This document shows, in pieces, positions 61,401 through 64,000 of a stretch of DNA of 64,000 nt. The notes below the pieces were generated by a model that was not told the origin of the DNA, made no database searches, and worked only from the letters and a program-made list of their open reading frames with translations. Within the stretch, counting starts at the first letter, position 1. Every line of letters starts with the position of its first letter. The DNA comes from G965215055 sp965242685 (GTDB lineage: Bacteria; Pseudomonadota; Gammaproteobacteria; UBA4575): NCBI GenBank assembly GCA_965242685.1, contig OZ251487.1:620001-684000 (forward strand), given 5' to 3'. Both the position numbers and the translations under genes were made by a program.

Positions 61401-62768
61401 TTACTTCGGGGACATCTTTTGACGAACTTTTTTCAGCATTCTGAAGAAGCGCAGGATGACGTCGGGTTTGAAGAATGCGGCGGAGGACATCGTCAGGCCC
61501 ATGTCGTTCAATCGGGCTAACAGAAGGTTTTTTGCCAGCGCATCAAACCCCTTGCCATCCGTTTCGAAGCAGCCCCCGACCCCCAGCGAGGAGAAACCAT
61601 GATCGTACTCAAGGATGAGCCTGAGACAAGACGAGTGCATCGTTACGAGCGGCGGCGCCTCTCGCAGATGGATGTCGATCTCCGTCAGCCCGTCAAGAAG
61701 AGAATAGCGGACGACCAAGGAATCAAGGTCCACCAACTTGATATACACACCGCGAAATGCGTTCAGAAAAGGCAGTTTGGAAAGTATGAAAATGAGAGTT
61801 CTCGAATTCTTTGAAAGTATCCGTTTCCGATGCGTGGCAAATACTTTTCGCAAAGTGTCTATATCAACAGATTCTTCATAACGAAGCTTCGGTAACTTGT
61901 TGACATTACTTATTTTATTTTCCCACCACAAGAATGATTTTTCATCAGGTTTTAGTTCGTCAATATGCCCGGCCTGCATCGGCGTCATAAAAATACATTC
62001 CAGCCCGGCGTCATCTAAGGCCTTGCGTACCGCCCTCGGGGTATTGATAGCGTCGTTGAGATAGCTATTCATTTCATTGGCAAAATAAAAAAAACTTGCA
62101 AACGGCAGTACCTTTTTCGCTCCCAATAGATTGGCCTGCTTTATCATTGTTTCGAGCTTTTCCTGTGCGGCGTGCTTTCTCCAAGCACGGTTACCCGGGC
62201 CACCTTTCCAAGCCGCATAGCTGAACTGTGTGAGCAACAGGTCGCAGGTCCCATACTTGTCTCTCATCCTTTGCAGTGCAGTTGTGCTGAAATGGCTGCA
62301 ATCGTTAAGGTTGTAGACTACTTGGCCTGCAACGTTTGCAATTAAGGTAGAGTCGCGAAAGCCACATTTTTGGATATACACGTCAAAATCTGAATCAATA
62401 CCGAGTTTTTTTTCCTCTTCAAGCTCTGTTACGTTATAGCCGTTGCGTGCCAAGAATGTAGTAATCCGTCGGTCTCGCGTTGCTTGAAAGATAATCCCGA
62501 TCTTTTTATCGAGTATCTTTTGTCGAATGTCGGAGTGTAGGAAAAAATCTGTACTGAAGTGATCGGCATGTTCATGCGAAATCCATATATAATCGGTTTC
62601 GTCTAGAATAGAAAAGATATCCGGGATGGGAGTTTCAACGATAAGCTGCCACCCACGGTGAAATGCCGAGCCGAAATACCACGGATCCGACAGCACCGAC
62701 TTATGCCCGTTGGAAATCAGCACGGAGGCATGGTTGACAAAGGTAATGAAGGGGCGAGGTTTATTCAT
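61401..62768 (-). CDS. CMAH/UlaG-like MBL-fold protein
   Basis: A 455-residue metallo-beta-lactamase-fold protein. ITFVNHASVLISNGHKSVLSDPW opens the fold and IWISHEHADHFS gives the HxHxDH metal motif. LNDCSHFSTTAL and KVLPFASFFYFANEMNSYLN resemble the catalytic domain of CMP-N-acetylneuraminate hydroxylase and related proteins. The N-terminal Rieske domain of true CMAH is absent, and a C-terminal region of about 150 residues is unassigned. No polysaccharide cluster surrounds it. Substrate unknown. Confidence 0.78.
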   Translation of the reverse strand: MNKPRPFITFVNHASVLISNGHKSVLSDPWYFGSAFHRGWQLIVETPIPDIFSILDETDYIWISHEHADHFSTDFFLHSDIRQKILDKKIGIIFQATRDRRITTFLARNGYNVTELEEEKKLGIDSDFDVYIQKCGFRDSTLIANVAGQVVYNLNDCSHFSTTALQRMRDKYGTCDLLLTQFSYAAWKGGPGNRAWRKHAAQEKLETMIKQANLLGAKKVLPFASFFYFANEMNSYLNDAINTPRAVRKALDDAGLECIFMTPMQAGHIDELKPDEKSFLWWENKISNVNKLPKLRYEESVDIDTLRKVFATHRKRILSKNSRTLIFILSKLPFLNAFRGVYIKLVDLDSLVVRYSLLDGLTEIDIHLREAPPLVTMHSSCLRLILEYDHGFSSLGVGGCFETDGKGFDALAKNLLLARLNDMGLTMSSAAFFKPDVILRFFRMLKKVRQKMSPK

Positions 62769-63011
62769 CGATGGAACTTGCTATGCTAGGTACATCTTGC
62801 TTTTTGAATGCGCGGCATGTAGCGGTGGGGAGCTTCAATTCTGCTACCAATTTCCCACCTAAAACCTTACTGTACGGGGGTAGGGTAGTAAACACAAATG
62901 CACTATCGCATTGAGGTAGCCTTTTTTACGTTCGTTGGCATTCCTCTGGAGAAAAACTCTACTGTTAAAACTTCTATTTGCCCATCGCTTTTAAGGAGTA
63001 CACTAGCCGGC

Positions 63012-63209
63012 ATGAAAAACGGGAAATTGCTATTTATTGCGGTAGCGGCCATATTGTTCAGCGGTTTGGTGGCAGGTGTTTTTGTCCTGGTGCGGTCTGG
63101 TATAGTAAGCCCGGAGGTAGGATTGCTGATGCTGATTGCCTTGTTGGGGCTATACGTAGGCTTTGGTGTGCTTATACTGGCATATCGTCTCATCATGAAG
63201 TTGGGCTGA
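63012..63209 (+). CDS. Small two-segment membrane protein upstream of pyrC
   Basis: A 65-residue protein with two hydrophobic segments (LLFIAVAAILFSGLVAGVFV and VGLLMLIALLGLYVGFGVLI) and short charged ends. AAGGAG lies 14 bases before ATG 63012, a little far. A longer frame from ATG 62898 is less likely because its extra residues are not membrane-like and have no ribosome-binding site. No family recognised. Confidence 0.6.
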   Translation: MKNGKLLFIAVAAILFSGLVAGVFVLVRSGIVSPEVGLLMLIALLGLYVGFGVLILAYRLIMKLG

Positions 63210-63246
63210 CGATGAAATGGTACGGCATAGGCGGCTATCACAATGA

Positions 63247-64000
63247 ATGATCAAGACAATGTATGACGTATTGATTACAAATGCGCGAGTCGTAAACGAG
63301 AGTATTGTCGCTGCAAGGGACGTGCTGGTGAAGGACCGGCGAATTGCAAGAATTGGCGGCGACCTTCAACACTCGGAGGCAAAACAGGTGCTGGATGCAA
63401 AAGGGATGTTGTTGTTGCCGGGGATGATCGATGATCAGGTACATTTCCGTGAACCCGGTCTTATGCACAAGGCCGATATGGAGACGGAATCGCGCGCGGC
63501 CATTGCGGGTGGAATTACCAGCTTTATGGATATGCCGAACGTCAAGCCACCAACGTTGAGTCTTGAGTTATTACAGCAGAAATACCAGGCCGCCCATCGG
63601 CGCGCGCATGCAAACTACGCTTTTTACATGGGTGCAAGCAATGACAATTTGGAAGTGATTAAAAGCGTGCCAAAAGATCTCGCCTGTGGCATTAAGGTAT
63701 TTATGGGCGCCTCGACCGGCGACCTGCTGGTGGATGACGACGAGGTGCTGGAAGGGATCTTTGCGACGGCGCCGGTGCCGGTTATCACGCATTGTGAGGA
63801 TTCCGTGCTGATTGAAAAAAACCTTGAAAGATTCCGGCGGAAGTATGGTGATGACATTCCCGTTGCGTGCCATCCTGCCATTCGCTCGGAAGAGGCCTGT
63901 TATGCGTCCACGTTAAAGGCCGTCACCCTGGCCGGGAAACATGGCACGCAGCTACACGTCTTGCACCTCTCCACGGCAAGGGAACTGGAGTTGTTTACGC
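63247..64000 (+). CDS. pyrC: Dihydroorotase, 5' part (runs off the window end)
   Basis: The first 251 codons of a dihydroorotase-family amidohydrolase, which closes carbamoyl aspartate to dihydroorotate in pyrimidine synthesis. LLLPGMIDDQVHFREPGL is the metal-site segment; the usual DxHxH appears as DxQxH, with Gln for the first His. ITSFMDMPNVKPPT, the carboxylated Lys region GIKVFMGASTGDLLV, VITHCEDS and LHVLHLSTAREL follow. This is the pattern of the roughly 450-residue dihydroorotases common in Bacteroidetes. ATG 63259 is an alternative start. The 3' half, with the remaining catalytic Asp, lies outside. Confidence 0.9.
   Translation, partial: MIKTMYDVLITNARVVNESIVAARDVLVKDRRIARIGGDLQHSEAKQVLDAKGMLLLPGMIDDQVHFREPGLMHKADMETESRAAIAGGITSFMDMPNVKPPTLSLELLQQKYQAAHRRAHANYAFYMGASNDNLEVIKSVPKDLACGIKVFMGASTGDLLVDDDEVLEGIFATAPVPVITHCEDSVLIEKNLERFRRKYGDDIPVACHPAIRSEEACYASTLKAVTLAGKHGTQLHVLHLSTARELELFT

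Overview
The window is bacterial chromosome and its gene families and gene order point to a gammaproteobacterium: FadBA, a FadE-type acyl-CoA dehydrogenase, surE-pcm-yqaA-nlpD, alaC-hom-thrC, and an aat-trxB-ftsK-lolA-rarA-serS block that follows the E. coli order. The order or genus cannot be fixed from the sequence alone. Genes are dense, many are coupled by ATGA-type overlaps, and non-ATG starts are common. One tRNA gene is present. I saw no CRISPR array, prophage or intact insertion sequence.

Layout. 0-6.4 kb: a GlcG/HbpS-like protein, fadB-fadA, a small membrane protein and a GT39-like membrane glycosyltransferase whose 5' coding end holds a run of 21 C. 6.4-13.9 kb: a metallo-hydrolase, a Mug-like DNA glycosylase, dsbB, metX, gltA, mobAB, a DUF1244 protein, moeB and a MazG-like protein. 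13.9-25.9 kb: a TraB-family protein, the tail-specific protease Prc, a secreted NTF2-like protein, an unusual operon (VWA protein, membrane J-protein, NorD-like protein, aminotransferase), an EamA transporter, a small coiled-coil protein and a DASS symporter. 26-29.5 kb: molybdenum cofactor genes moaA, moaB, moaE, moeA. 29.5-31.6 kb: a Fic protein with an operator-like palindrome upstream and a small RHH-like gene remnant downstream. 31.6-43.4 kb: fadE, smr, surE, pcm, yqaA, nlpD (without rpoS), a Mth938-like gene, alaC-hom-thrC, aat and trxB. 43.7-54.5 kb: ftsK, lolA, rarA, a glycolate oxidase operon glcDEF, crcB, serS and yajQ. 54.5-64 kb: a BI-1 protein, tRNA-Ser(UGA), a glycine-betaine-type ABC transporter with two binding proteins and an extended permease, an outer-membrane barrel, a CMAH-like metallo-hydrolase, a small membrane protein and the 5' part of a dihydroorotase gene.

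How it fits together. The organism can run beta-oxidation (FadE, FadB, FadA) into the citrate cycle (GltA), oxidise glycolate (GlcDEF), make molybdenum cofactor, make threonine and methionine precursors from homoserine (Hom, ThrC, MetX), form periplasmic disulfides (DsbB) and take up a quaternary-amine osmolyte. The most notable features are two long G/C homopolymers placed where a length change should alter expression: C21 just inside the glycosyltransferase gene, and G15 in the ribosome-binding position of the second osmolyte-binding protein gene. Next come the VWA/J-protein/NorD-like operon without an adjacent MoxR ATPase, a Cys-rich insertion in threonine synthase, and an N-terminally extended ProW.
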